This document shows, in pieces, positions 51,577 through 59,506 of a DNA stretch of 64,000 nucleotides. The stretch covers positions 4,857,001 to 4,921,000 of the forward strand of contig NZ_CP121634.1 of the NCBI RefSeq assembly GCF_029714945.1, in the 5' to 3' direction. This stretch comes from Bradyrhizobium sp. CIAT3101. GTDB taxonomy: Bacteria > Pseudomonadota > Alphaproteobacteria > Rhizobiales > Xanthobacteraceae. The notes below the pieces were generated by a model, which made no database searches, had not been told where the DNA came from, and was given only the letters and a program-made list of their open reading frames with translations. A program made the translations under genes and the position numbers. Within the stretch, counting starts at the first letter, position 1. The number at the start of each line of letters is the position of its first letter.

Positions 51577-52626
51577 TTATGGAAACAGCGCGATCTGCTC
51601 CAGCCCCGCGGTCTCAGGAAATCCGAACATCAGGTTCATGTTCTGGATCGCCTGACCGGCCGAACCCTTCACCAGATTGTCGAGCGTCGAAAGCACGATC
51701 GCCCGATCCTTGATGCGGTCGGCAACGACGCCGATCTGGACATAGTTGGAGCCGCGCACGTTCTGCGTCTGTGGCAGCACGCCCTTTGGGGCGACATGCA
51801 CGAACGGCTCGTTCGCGTACGCATTCTGCAGTGCCGCCCGCAAATCGTCGGGCGTTGCACCGTTGAGCTTGACGTAGGAGGTACAGAATTCGCCCCGCGC
51901 CATCGGAATCAGATGCGGCGTGAAATTCACCGTCACCGCAGAGCCCGCAGCGAGGCTGATCTCCTGCTCGATTTCAGGCGCATGCCGGTGAGTGCCGACC
52001 GAATAGGGCGACAGCCCCTCGCCCGCTTCGCTGAACAGCGTGTTCTGCTTCAGCCCGCGACCGGCTCCGGTGAGGCCCGATTTCGCGTCAATGATGATGT
52101 CATCAACGTCGATCAGCCTGGCCTTCGCCAGCGGAACCAACGCCAGCAACGCCGCGGTCGGATAACAGCCGGGACAGGCGACCAGCCGCGCCGAAGCGAT
52201 CTTCTCCCGGTAGAATTCGGTCAACCCATAGACCGCTTCACCTTGCAGTTCGAGCGCGCGGTGCTCATGGCCGTACCACTGCGCGTAGGTGTCCTTGTTG
52301 CGCAGGCGAAAATCCGCGGACATATCGAGGATCTTGATCTTCGGATTGGCCTTGAGCACGGCCGCGATGATCTCTTGCGTGGTGCCGTGCGGCAGCCCGC
52401 AGAGCACTGCGTCGAGCTTGGTCCAGTCGACCTTCTCCCACTCCACGAGCCTTGGCAGGTCGAGCATGAAGAAGTGCGGAAACACTTCACTCATGGCCTT
52501 GCCGGCATGGGTGTTGGCGGTGAGCGCGGTGATCTCGGCATTCGGGTGCCGCGCCAGCAGGCGCACCGCGTCGGCTCCGGTGTAGCCGGACGCGCCGAGA
52601 ATGCCGATCTTCTTCTTCGTGCTCAT
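51577..52626 (-). CDS. argC: N-acetyl-gamma-glutamyl-phosphate reductase, type 1 (AGPR)
   Basis: A 349-residue type 1 enzyme. The NADP motif is KIGILGASGYTGADAVRLL; the catalytic Cys is about residue 154 in VACPGCYPTAALLAL; TPHLIPMARG is the substrate-binding block. The ATG at 52626 overlaps the paiB stop by one base (TGATG), so translation is coupled. A GTG at 52629 is an alternative start. It lies in a transcript that begins with the Arg-rich leader peptide at 53486, which suits control by arginine supply. Confidence 0.95.
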   Translation of the reverse strand: MSTKKKIGILGASGYTGADAVRLLARHPNAEITALTANTHAGKAMSEVFPHFFMLDLPRLVEWEKVDWTKLDAVLCGLPHGTTQEIIAAVLKANPKIKILDMSADFRLRNKDTYAQWYGHEHRALELQGEAVYGLTEFYREKIASARLVACPGCYPTAALLALVPLAKARLIDVDDIIIDAKSGLTGAGRGLKQNTLFSEAGEGLSPYSVGTHRHAPEIEQEISLAAGSAVTVNFTPHLIPMARGEFCTSYVKLNGATPDDLRAALQNAYANEPFVHVAPKGVLPQTQNVRGSNYVQIGVVADRIKDRAIVLSTLDNLVKGSAGQAIQNMNLMFGFPETAGLEQIALFP

Positions 52627-53309
52627 CACACGCCCCCTTCAGGCGCAAGCGCTTGTTGTGCTTGTATCGCATCTGTTGCGAAGGCCAACGGTCTCGCTTC
52701 GCGCATCAGGCTTGCGATCGCGCGCGAGTCCGCATCCGCCTGCGAGCCCAGCGCATCGGCGATCGCCATATAGTCGGCATCGGACTTGTGCTGGTTGAGC
52801 TTGAAGCTGCCTTCGACCTCTTCGACCGTCATCACCAGACCCACGATCCCCTTCTTCATCGTCTCGAGCCGGCCCGCCGTCATCTTGGCCGACGTCCACG
52901 GCTTCTTTGGCAGCAGCCAGTTCTCGAAGATGTCGCTGAGCGTGTCGATCTGCAGCGCCAACTCATCGTCCGACAACAGCCTGACAGCTCCGCTCAAATG
53001 CACCGACTGGTAGAGCCAGGTCGGCACCTGATCCGGCGAGACGTACCAGTCGGGCGATACGTAGGCATCGGGGCCGTTGACCGCGAGCAGCCAGGACGTC
53101 GCCCCATCCGCAAGCTTTACCAGCGGATTGTGACGGGCGACATGAAAGGCGGCCTGCGGCGTGCCGTCGGCGGAATAGGTCAGATAGAACGGCAGCGGCG
53201 ACGCGATCGGCTTATGGCCATCGAAGGCGCAGATGGTGCCGAAACCGCGCTCGCCTGCGAATTTCAGGCTCGCGGCGCGGTCCGGCTTGAAAAAGGGTGG
53301 CGTGTACAT
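52626..53309 (-). CDS. PaiB-like FMN-binding protein / negative regulator
   Basis: A 227-residue protein of the PaiB/FMN-binding split-barrel family: MYTPPFFKPDRAASLKFAGERGFGTICAFDG at the N-terminus, ASPLPFYLTY, FHVARHNPLVKLADG, and KGIVGLVMTVEEVEGSFKLNQHKSDAD near the C-terminus. Relatives bind flavin; B. subtilis PaiB was described as a regulator acting with the acetyltransferase PaiA. It is first in the operon with the two argC genes; AGGAG lies before the ATG. Its role next to arginine genes is not established. Confidence 0.9.
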   Translation of the reverse strand: MYTPPFFKPDRAASLKFAGERGFGTICAFDGHKPIASPLPFYLTYSADGTPQAAFHVARHNPLVKLADGATSWLLAVNGPDAYVSPDWYVSPDQVPTWLYQSVHLSGAVRLLSDDELALQIDTLSDIFENWLLPKKPWTSAKMTAGRLETMKKGIVGLVMTVEEVEGSFKLNQHKSDADYMAIADALGSQADADSRAIASLMREARPLAFATDAIQAQQALAPEGGV

Positions 53310-53374
53310 CGTGGTCTCCTGCTGGGCCTCCTTGCGGGCCGCCGGATCAGATCGCGCTGACAGGAGAGAGAATG

Positions 53375-53394
53375 CCGCGGATCGGATCCAGCGG
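53375..53394 (-). other. Hairpin between the Arg leader and paiB
   Basis: CCGC, a bulged T, GGAT, a CCG loop, then ATCC and GCGG form a stem of about 8 bp on the minus-strand transcript, just after the leader stop. There is no T-run, so a simple terminator is unlikely. It could be an alternative fold of an attenuator or mask paiB translation. Confidence 0.35.
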
Positions 53395-53408
53395 CAAAGA
53401 CGATGATC

Positions 53409-53486
53409 TCAAACGCGATCGACCGCCCAAACCGCTAAAGAGCGGCGGCGGCGACGGGCGAACAGGATGGTCGCGGCGTTGATCAT
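53409..53486 (-). CDS. Candidate arginine-rich leader peptide of the paiB-argC-argC operon
   Basis: A 25-residue frame beginning MINAATILFA, with five consecutive arginines at residues 11-15 (CGT then four CGC) and ending in a TGA at 53411-53409. It lies 99 bases upstream of paiB. A promoter (TTGACG, 17 bases, TATAGC) is positioned so that transcription should begin at or just before the ATG, giving a leaderless mRNA; no Shine-Dalgarno is present. A CCGCT-CTTT-AGCGG hairpin (53432-53445) overlaps the last Arg codons. This is the layout of an amino-acid attenuator; function is inferred. Confidence 0.6.
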   Translation of the reverse strand: MINAATILFARRRRRSLAVWAVDRV

Positions 53487-53494
53487 GGCGCGCG

Positions 53495-53523
53495 GCTATA
53501 GGGCGAGATGCGGTTTCCGTCAA
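53495..53523 (-). promoter_or_regulatory. Housekeeping-type promoter of the leader peptide/paiB-argC operon
   Basis: On the minus strand, -35 TTGACG (53523-53518) and -10 TATAGC (53500-53495) are separated by exactly 17 bases. The leader ATG (53486) begins 8 bases after the -10, the usual place of the transcription start. It lies directly after the dedA stop at 53535. Confidence 0.65.
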
Positions 53524-53534
53524 GGTTCGCGGCG

Positions 53535-54065
53535 TCAGATCACCCGCCAGAGCCATTCCATGATCTTCGCGATCACGTCGCCGAACAGCAGGAGTGCCGC
53601 CGACCAGACCAGCGCCGAGACGAAATTGGCGGCCTGGAAGCTCCAGTACGGCATTTCGAAAATGCCGGCGGCAAGCGGCACGGAGGCGCGCAAGGGGCCG
53701 AAGAAGCGGCCGATGAAGATGCTGGGCACGCCCCAGGTGCGTACGAAGGCCTCGCCCTTGGGCAGAAGTTCCGGATAGCGCGAGAGCGGCCACATCTGTG
53801 CGACCCGCTCCTTGTAACGAAAACCGAACCAGTAGGAGACCCAGTCGCCCAGCGCGGCACCAATGCCTCCGGCGATCCAGACCGGATAAAAGCTGATGCC
53901 GCTCACCCCGATCAGGGCGCCGATGGCGACCAGCGCGCCCCAGGCCGGGATCAGCAGCGAGATGAAGGCCAGCGATTCCCCGAACGCCAGCAGGAACACG
54001 ATCGGAGCAGCCCAAGCCTGGTGATGGCGCACGAAATCGGCCAGTGCGTGCGCGTACTGCTCCAT
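53535..54065 (-). CDS. DedA family membrane protein
   Basis: A 176-residue inner-membrane protein with about five hydrophobic segments. The DedA/VTT signature FIGRFFGPLRASVPLAAG is at about 117-134, preceded by GAALGDWVSYWFGFRY. DedA proteins are lipid scramblases or flippases needed for envelope integrity. It is divergent from parE. Confidence 0.92.
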   Translation of the reverse strand: MEQYAHALADFVRHHQAWAAPIVFLLAFGESLAFISLLIPAWGALVAIGALIGVSGISFYPVWIAGGIGAALGDWVSYWFGFRYKERVAQMWPLSRYPELLPKGEAFVRTWGVPSIFIGRFFGPLRASVPLAAGIFEMPYWSFQAANFVSALVWSAALLLFGDVIAKIMEWLWRVI

Positions 54066-54134
54066 TCCAGAATAGCCTTCCCGCCCCGCCTCGAGGTCCT
54101 GTCAGATGGAAAAGACTGGTAAGCCAAGGGGTTG

Positions 54135-54151
54135 TGTGACATCAAGTCACA
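54135..54151. promoter_or_regulatory. Palindrome upstream of dedA/parE
   Basis: TGTGAC (54135-54140) and GTCACA (54146-54151) are perfect inverted repeats around a 5-base centre. It resembles a CRP/FNR-family half-site pair (TGTGA ... TCACA), but with 7 rather than 6 bases between the half-sites. The 274-base divergent space shows no gene. Confidence 0.35.
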
Positions 54152-54339
54152 AAAACCGGCTATGGCCGGACAGCAGCGTCAAATTGCCGGGACTTGGTTG
54201 GCTTGCGGCGTAAAATCGCCGGCATTAGCTCCCACCCACAGCGTCCGGCCGGCGCTGCGGTAACCTTTCGGGGCCAGAAGTGGCATAGTCGGCCTAATCG
54301 ATTCGCCGCTTGCGCGGCCCTCAAAACGCATCAAGATAT

Positions 54340-56388
54340 ATGTCCAAGCAGTTGAAAACAAAAAGCAAAGACGATTTGTTCGACGGCAATGAGCCGAAGG
54401 GGCGCGCGACCGCCGCGAAGGCAGCGCCACGCGCGAGCGGTGGCGAGGCCGATTACACGGCCGCCGACATCGAGGTGCTCGAGGGCCTGGAACCGGTCCG
54501 GCGCCGGCCCGGCATGTATATCGGCGGCACCGATGAGAAGGCGCTGCATCACCTGTTCGCCGAAGTCATCGACAACTCGATGGACGAAGCACTGGCCGGG
54601 CACGCGACCTTCATCGGCGTCGAGCTTTCGGCAGACGGCTTCCTCACCGTCACCGACAATGGTCGCGGCATCCCGATCGATCCGCATCCGAAGTTCCCGA
54701 AGAAGTCGGCGCTTGAAGTCATCATGTGCACGCTGCATTCGGGCGGCAAGTTCGACAGCAAGGTCTACGAGACCTCGGGCGGTCTGCACGGCGTCGGCAT
54801 CTCCGTCGTGAACGCCCTCTCCTCGCGGCTCGAGGTCGAGGTCGCGCGCAGCCAGAAGCTCTACCGCATGAATTTCGAGCGCGGCCACCCCAAGGGCAAG
54901 CTCGAGGATCTCGGCAAGGTCAACAACCGCCGCGGCACGCGCGTGCGGTTCAAGCCCGACACCGACATCTTCGGCGCCAAGGCCGCGTTCAAGCCGCAGC
55001 GCCTGTTCAAGATGACGCGCTCGAAGGCGTATCTGTTCGGCGGCGTCGAAATCCGCTGGAATTGCGCGCCCGAGCTGCTCAAGGGCGTCGAGGACGTGCC
55101 GGCGGAAGCGACCTTCCACTTCCCCGGCGGCCTCAAGGATTATCTGGCCGCGGCGATCCACGCCGACACGCTGGTGCATCCCGACATCTTCTCCGGCAAG
55201 TCGGGCCGCAACGGCGCACATGGCGCCTGCGAATGGGCCGTGGCCTGGACTGCGGATGCGGACGGCTTCCTGTCCTCCTACACCAACACCGTGCCGACGC
55301 CCGATGGCGGCACGCACGAATCCGGCCTGCGCAGCGCGCTGTTGCGCGGCCTGAAGGATCACGCCGAGCGCGTCGGCCAGGGCAAGCGTGCCTCGTCCAT
55401 CACCTCGGAAGACGTGATGGTGGGCGCCGCCGTGATGCTGTCGGTGTTCGTGCGCGAGCCTGAATTCCAGGGCCAGACCAAGGATCGTCTCGCCACTGCC
55501 GAGGCGCAGCGGATCGTCGAACAGGCGATGAAGGATCCGTTCGACCATTGGCTGTCGGGCAATCCGAACATGGCCAACCGGCTGCTCGACTTCGTGATCG
55601 ACCGCGCTGAAGAGCGGCTGCGCCGTCGTCAGGAAAAGGAGACGGCGCGCAAGACGGCCGGCAAGAAGCTGCGCCTGCCCGGCAAGCTCGCCGACTGCAC
55701 GGACGCCGGCACCGAAGGCTCAGAGCTTTTCATCGTCGAGGGTGACTCGGCAGGCGGCAGCGCCAAGCAGGCGCGCGATCGCAAGACGCAAGCCGTGCTG
55801 CCGTTGCGCGGAAAAATCCTCAACGTCGCCTCCGCAGGCAAGGACAAGCTGACGGCGAACGCCCAGCTCTCCGACCTCGTGCAGGCGATCGGCTGCGGCC
55901 AGCTCCTGCAGTATCGCGAAGAGGATCTGCGCTATCAGCGCATCATCATCATGACCGACGCCGACGTCGACGGCGCGCACATCGCTTCGCTGCTGATCAC
56001 CTTCTTCTACCGGCAGATGCCGAAACTGATCGACGAAGGACATCTCTTCCTCGCCGTGCCACCGCTCTACAAGCTGACCCACGGCCAGAAGTCGGTCTAC
56101 GCGCGCGACGACAAGCACAAGGAAGAGCTGATCAAGAGCGCGTTCAACGCCAACGCCAAGGTCGAGGTGAATCGCTTCAAAGGCCTCGGCGAGATGATGC
56201 CGGCGCAGCTCAAGGAAACCACCATGGATCCGGTCAAGCGGACGCTGCTCAAGGTGGTCCTGCTGCCCGACGACCGCGACACCACGGCCGACTCGGTCGA
56301 GCGCCTGATGGGCACCAAGGCCGAGGCACGTTTCGCCTTCATCTCCGACAAGGCCGAGTTCGCCAGCGACGAGCTGCTCGACGTCTGA
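54340..56388 (+). CDS. parE: DNA topoisomerase IV subunit B
   Basis: A 682-residue ATPase subunit of topoisomerase IV, which decatenates chromosomes. The GHKL ATP site is RRRPGMYIGGTDEKALHHLFAEVIDNSMDEA, with DNGRGIPIDPHP. The TOPRIM domain has EGDSAGGSAKQARDRKTQAVLPLRGKILN and DADVDGAHI. The C-terminal RFKGLGEMMP is typical. Motif spacing supports ParE rather than GyrB (no long insert). I chose ATG 54340; an upstream ATG adds ten residues. A strong terminator follows. Confidence 0.96.
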   Translation: MSKQLKTKSKDDLFDGNEPKGRATAAKAAPRASGGEADYTAADIEVLEGLEPVRRRPGMYIGGTDEKALHHLFAEVIDNSMDEALAGHATFIGVELSADGFLTVTDNGRGIPIDPHPKFPKKSALEVIMCTLHSGGKFDSKVYETSGGLHGVGISVVNALSSRLEVEVARSQKLYRMNFERGHPKGKLEDLGKVNNRRGTRVRFKPDTDIFGAKAAFKPQRLFKMTRSKAYLFGGVEIRWNCAPELLKGVEDVPAEATFHFPGGLKDYLAAAIHADTLVHPDIFSGKSGRNGAHGACEWAVAWTADADGFLSSYTNTVPTPDGGTHESGLRSALLRGLKDHAERVGQGKRASSITSEDVMVGAAVMLSVFVREPEFQGQTKDRLATAEAQRIVEQAMKDPFDHWLSGNPNMANRLLDFVIDRAEERLRRRQEKETARKTAGKKLRLPGKLADCTDAGTEGSELFIVEGDSAGGSAKQARDRKTQAVLPLRGKILNVASAGKDKLTANAQLSDLVQAIGCGQLLQYREEDLRYQRIIIMTDADVDGAHIASLLITFFYRQMPKLIDEGHLFLAVPPLYKLTHGQKSVYARDDKHKEELIKSAFNANAKVEVNRFKGLGEMMPAQLKETTMDPVKRTLLKVVLLPDDRDTTADSVERLMGTKAEARFAFISDKAEFASDELLDV

Positions 56389-56405
56389 GACGGCGGTTCC
56401 CGCTG

Positions 56406-56434
56406 AAAAGCCCCGGCCGACGCCGGGGCTTTTT
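56406..56434 (+). terminator. Rho-independent terminator after parE
   Basis: AAAAGCCCCGGC (56406-56417) and GCCGGGGCTTTT (56422-56433) form a 12-bp stem with loop CGAC and a run of five T. It is 17 bases after the stop. The same hairpin sequence recurs at 57640, 59456 and 60579. Confidence 0.92.
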
Positions 56435-56816
56435 CATTTGCGGAGACGGTGCAGCCCCTTGCCGACGATCGATCCGCGAGATTCGCATCCCCGAATGCGC
56501 GACTCGGCCAGCGACTCACGGTGGCCAGACGGCAAGCCAAGGGCTGAGGCAGGATTGCCTCCGTTTCGGACAAAGGCGAATTCCTAACGAAAACCTACCG
56601 AAACGGGAGGCGCCGGAATTCGCGTAATGAATTGAAATTACATGGTTTTTCTGAAACCGAGCAAGACCGCCCTTAAACCCGGCTGGCGGGCGTTTTCCGG
56701 CAACTGTGCCTGCCCTGCAACAGCATTTCGGAGAGAACCGTCTATAGTCCGGGCATCAGATCACACGGACTTCAGAGCGCTCGCGCCTGCTACGGACCAA
56801 GGTTGGGGATTTTATC
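56435..56816. other. Intergenic region between parE terminator and the porin gene
   Basis: About 380 bases without a supported gene. It contains an inverted repeat, GCGAATTCC (56576-56584) and GGAATTCGC (56615-56623), with a 30-base loop, and is locally AT-richer around 56625-56650. TATAGT near 56743 could be a -10 of the porin promoter, giving a 5' leader of about 65 bases. No open frame here looks real. Confidence 0.4.
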
Positions 56817-57602
56817 ATGAAGAAGATTGCACTCGCACTGACCGCGGTCGCGGCGATGACCGGTTCGGCCTCGGCGGCCGACCTTGCTGCCCGTCCCTAC
56901 GTCAAGGCTCCGGTGGTTGCCCCGGTTGCCAGCTGGACCGGCTTCTACGTGTTCGGCGGTGGCGGCGGCGGTCTCTCGAACTCCGACCAGTCCGTCCAGT
57001 CGACCGTCGGCGCTGTTCCGCTGACCATCACCCAGCGTCAGGGTGGTTCGGGTTGGTTCGGCACCGTCGGCGCCGGCTACGACTGGCAGTTCAGCGGCAC
57101 CTGGGTCGCCGGCGTGTTCGCTGACGGTCAGTTCGGCAGCATCCGCTCCACCGTGCAGGATCCGCTCCTCGGCCTCACTGGCAGCCAGAAGCTGGAAGAC
57201 TCCTGGGCCGCTGGTGTGCGCCTCGGCTGGCTGGTCGCTCCGAACGTTCTCTCCTACGTCAACGGCGGTTACTCCGGCGCTCACTTCGGCAGCACCAACT
57301 TCACGACCCTGGCTGGCGGCCCGACCGCTGTCCACCTGAACGGCTACAACCGCAACGGCTTCTTCGTCGGCGGCGGCGTCGAGAACAGCCTGAACATCTT
57401 CGGCATCTCCTCCCCCGGTTGGTTCATGAAGACCGAGTACCGTTCGGCCTTCTACAACGCCAAGACCCAGGACGAGATCTCGAACGTCACCAACCTGCCG
57501 ACCGGCGTCAACAGCATCCGCGCCAACAGCTGGAACCAGACGATCTCGACCTCGCTGGTCTACCGCTTCAATTGGACCGGCCCGGTCGTCGCCAAGTACT
57601 GA
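56817..57602 (+). CDS. Outer-membrane beta-barrel protein, Omp25/Omp31 type
   Basis: A 261-residue porin-like protein with signal peptide 1-21 (GSASAADL) and mature start ADLAARPYVKAP. Strands start at ASWTGFYVFGGGGGG; the C-terminus RFNWTGPVVAKY ends on Tyr. Codon use is strongly biased to the preferred codons seen in highly expressed genes (GGC, ACC, AAC, CTG). The end is odd: AAGTACTGAGC occurs twice (57595-57605 and 57609-57619), so the stop region is duplicated. A terminator follows. Confidence 0.92.
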   Translation: MKKIALALTAVAAMTGSASAADLAARPYVKAPVVAPVASWTGFYVFGGGGGGLSNSDQSVQSTVGAVPLTITQRQGGSGWFGTVGAGYDWQFSGTWVAGVFADGQFGSIRSTVQDPLLGLTGSQKLEDSWAAGVRLGWLVAPNVLSYVNGGYSGAHFGSTNFTTLAGGPTAVHLNGYNRNGFFVGGGVENSLNIFGISSPGWFMKTEYRSAFYNAKTQDEISNVTNLPTGVNSIRANSWNQTISTSLVYRFNWTGPVVAKY

Positions 57603-57639
57603 GCCGAAAAGTACTGAGCTGAACTTCACTTCAGACGTC

Positions 57640-57664
57640 AAAGCCCCGGCATCGCCGGGGCTTT
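57640..57664 (+). terminator. Rho-independent terminator after the porin gene
   Basis: AAAGCCCCGGC (57640-57650) and GCCGGGGCTTT (57654-57664) form an 11-bp stem with loop ATC and five T. It can also serve the convergent gene ending at 57679, although the minus-strand T-run is short. Confidence 0.9.
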
Positions 57665-57678
57665 TTCGTTTTGAGGCC

Positions 57679-58317
57679 CTAGCGCGCGACGCTCGCCTTC
57701 AGCGACCGGTAAGCGTCGACCAGCCGGGCTTCGATGGCGGCCCAGTCGGACTCCGTGATCCCCTCACCGCGCGCATCGCGGTATGCCATCGCTTCGGCCC
57801 GCGCGACGCCGAACCGCCTGATCCCGGCATCCTCTGCGCTGCCGCCGTATGTCAGCGCCGTCACGCGCGCAATGGTCAGGCCATAGTCCTGCGGACCAAC
57901 CGCCTCGCGGCGCGCCTGCCACCAGTCGAGCTCCAGGCGCGCGGCCGCCTCCACCTCGAACGTCACGGGCGCGGCCGTTGCGACATCGCGGTAGTACGCC
58001 ACGAGCGCCGGCAGGGCCGCATCGGCTTCCCGGCGTGACCGGGTCGGCTGGAACGCCCGGGCCGCCTCGGCAGCGCTCAGCGCGACATGCAGGCTCTTGA
58101 ACGGCGAGAAGCCGAACTGCGTCCGCGTGGACTCATAGAGATGGTAGGACAGCGCGACATAGCGCTTGTCGTAATAGTCGCGCCACATCGCCGTCTCGAG
58201 ACGCGCCATTTCGGCTGGATCGAACGCCCGCAGATCCGCGTCCCGCGGAATGGCGGCATAGGCCGCGACAAGGACGGCTGCAGCAGCGACGCCCAGAATG
58301 GTCTTGCGCACGGACAT
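57679..58317 (-). CDS. Hypothetical protein with N-terminal membrane anchor
   Basis: A 212-residue protein. Residues 5-22 (KTILGVAAAAVLVAAYAAI) form a signal anchor; the rest is helical and charged (FDPAEMARLETAMWRDYYDKRYVALSYHLYESTRTQFGFSPF, ADAALPALVAYYRDVATAAPVTFEVEAAARLELDWWQARRE). I chose ATG 58317 (AAGGA upstream). I do not recognise the family, though the pattern recurs in rhizobial hypothetical proteins. It is convergent with the porin gene. Confidence 0.75.
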   Translation of the reverse strand: MSVRKTILGVAAAAVLVAAYAAIPRDADLRAFDPAEMARLETAMWRDYYDKRYVALSYHLYESTRTQFGFSPFKSLHVALSAAEAARAFQPTRSRREADAALPALVAYYRDVATAAPVTFEVEAAARLELDWWQARREAVGPQDYGLTIARVTALTYGGSAEDAGIRRFGVARAEAMAYRDARGEGITESDWAAIEARLVDAYRSLKASVAR

Positions 58318-58456
58318 GCATCCTTCCCGCGGCCCTGCGTCCGCGGCCATTGTATCCCAACCGAAGCTACGGCTAGTCTCGCGGGAAGTTTTCGCGACCT
58401 CCGGCGATCGTTTTTGCCGGGGGTTGCGACAGAAGCAGTCGAATGGGGAGGAATGC

Positions 58457-58642
58457 ATGCGCAGATTTCTGCTGATCGCAGGCCTGTTTGCCCTCGCCGT
58501 CGGGCTGCTCTGGATCGGACAAGGCACCGGCACGGTCGCCTGGCCCCGATCGAGCTTCATGGTCAACCAGCTGCAATGGGCCGGCTATGGCGCCGCCATG
58601 GCGGGCTTCGGGCTGGTGCTGATCTGGCAAAGCAACCAATAG
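58457..58642 (+). CDS. Small two-helix membrane protein
   Basis: A 61-residue protein with two hydrophobic helices (about 3-20 and 40-57) joined by a short polar loop (GQGTGTVAWPRSSFMVNQLQ). GGAGG lies 5 bases before the ATG, which supports translation. It lies 21 bases before the SDR gene, so they are probably co-transcribed. The function is unknown. Confidence 0.78.
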   Translation: MRRFLLIAGLFALAVGLLWIGQGTGTVAWPRSSFMVNQLQWAGYGAAMAGFGLVLIWQSNQ

Positions 58643-58663
58643 AAGAAACCAGGAAGTGAAATC

Positions 58664-59434
58664 ATGACATCCAACCGGTTCGATCTCCGCGGCAAGGTCG
58701 CGATCGTCACAGGGGGCAATGGCGGCATCGGGCTCGGCCTCGCGCACGGGCTTGCGGACGCCGGCGCCGATATTGCCGTGGTCGGACGCAATGAGACCAA
58801 GTCGGCTGCGGCCGTTGCCGATCTCAAGGCGCGCGGCGTCAAGGCGATTTCCGTTACCACCGACGTGACCGACAAAGCCGCGGTCGCCGCGATGATCGAC
58901 CGCGTCGTCAAGGATCTCGGCCGCATCGACATCCTGATCAACAACGCCGGCATGAGCATCCGCAAGCCGCCGCATGAGCTCGAGCTCGACGAGTGGAACA
59001 AGGTGATCGACACCAACCTCACCAGCGCCTTCGTTTGCTCGAAGCTGGCCTATCCGGCGCTGAAGGCGTCAGGCAACGGCAAGGTGATCAACATCGGCTC
59101 GATGATGTCGATCTTCGGTGCGAGCTTCGCGACCGCCTATGCGGCGAGCAAGGGCGGCATCGTGCAATACACGCGCGCCTGCGCCAATGCCTGGGCGCCG
59201 GACAACATTCAGGTCAATGCCATCCTGCCGGGCTGGATCGACACCGATCTCACCCGCGGCGCGCGGAAGCAGGTGTCGGGCCTGCACGAGCGCGTGCTGG
59301 CGCGTACGCCTGCGGGGCGCTGGGGCGATATCGACGACTTCGCCGGCATCGCGGTGTTCCTCGCCTCATCAGCCTCGAACTTCGTCACGGGCACCGCGAT
59401 TCCCGTCGATGGCGGCTTCTCCGTGATGGCGTAA
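58664..59434 (+). CDS. SDR family oxidoreductase
   Basis: A 256-residue classical short-chain dehydrogenase, similar to gluconate 5-dehydrogenase/3-ketoacyl reductase types. Motifs: VTGGNGGIGLGLAHGLA near residue 15, NNAGMS near 92, catalytic Ser in NIGSMMSIFG, YAASKGGI near 161-168, and the C-terminal FVTGTAIPVDGGFSVMA. The ribosome site is GGAAG. The substrate is unknown. Confidence 0.93.
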   Translation: MTSNRFDLRGKVAIVTGGNGGIGLGLAHGLADAGADIAVVGRNETKSAAAVADLKARGVKAISVTTDVTDKAAVAAMIDRVVKDLGRIDILINNAGMSIRKPPHELELDEWNKVIDTNLTSAFVCSKLAYPALKASGNGKVINIGSMMSIFGASFATAYAASKGGIVQYTRACANAWAPDNIQVNAILPGWIDTDLTRGARKQVSGLHERVLARTPAGRWGDIDDFAGIAVFLASSASNFVTGTAIPVDGGFSVMA

Positions 59435-59452
59435 GCCAACTCTCCGATCATG

Positions 59453-59481
59453 AAAAAAGCCCCGGCTCGCGCCGGGGCTTT
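59453..59481. terminator. Bidirectional terminator between SDR and porin genes
   Basis: AAAGCCCCGGC (59456-59466) and GCCGGGGCTTT (59471-59481) with loop TCGC. Six A precede the left arm, giving a T-run on the minus strand, so it best terminates the porin gene ending at 59507 and also fits the end of the SDR gene. Confidence 0.9.
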
Positions 59482-59506
59482 GCATCAAGTCATACGCGGG
59501 AGAAAC

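Noticed and set aside
56576..56623. GCGAATTCC/GGAATTCGC inverted repeat as a possible small RNA
   Set aside because: A 9-bp stem with a 30-base loop, no promoter and no terminator; insufficient to call an RNA gene.
57595..57619. Direct repeat AAGTACTGAGC at the end of the porin gene
   Set aside because: Probably a small local duplication of the stop region with no functional consequence; noted in the gene entry only.
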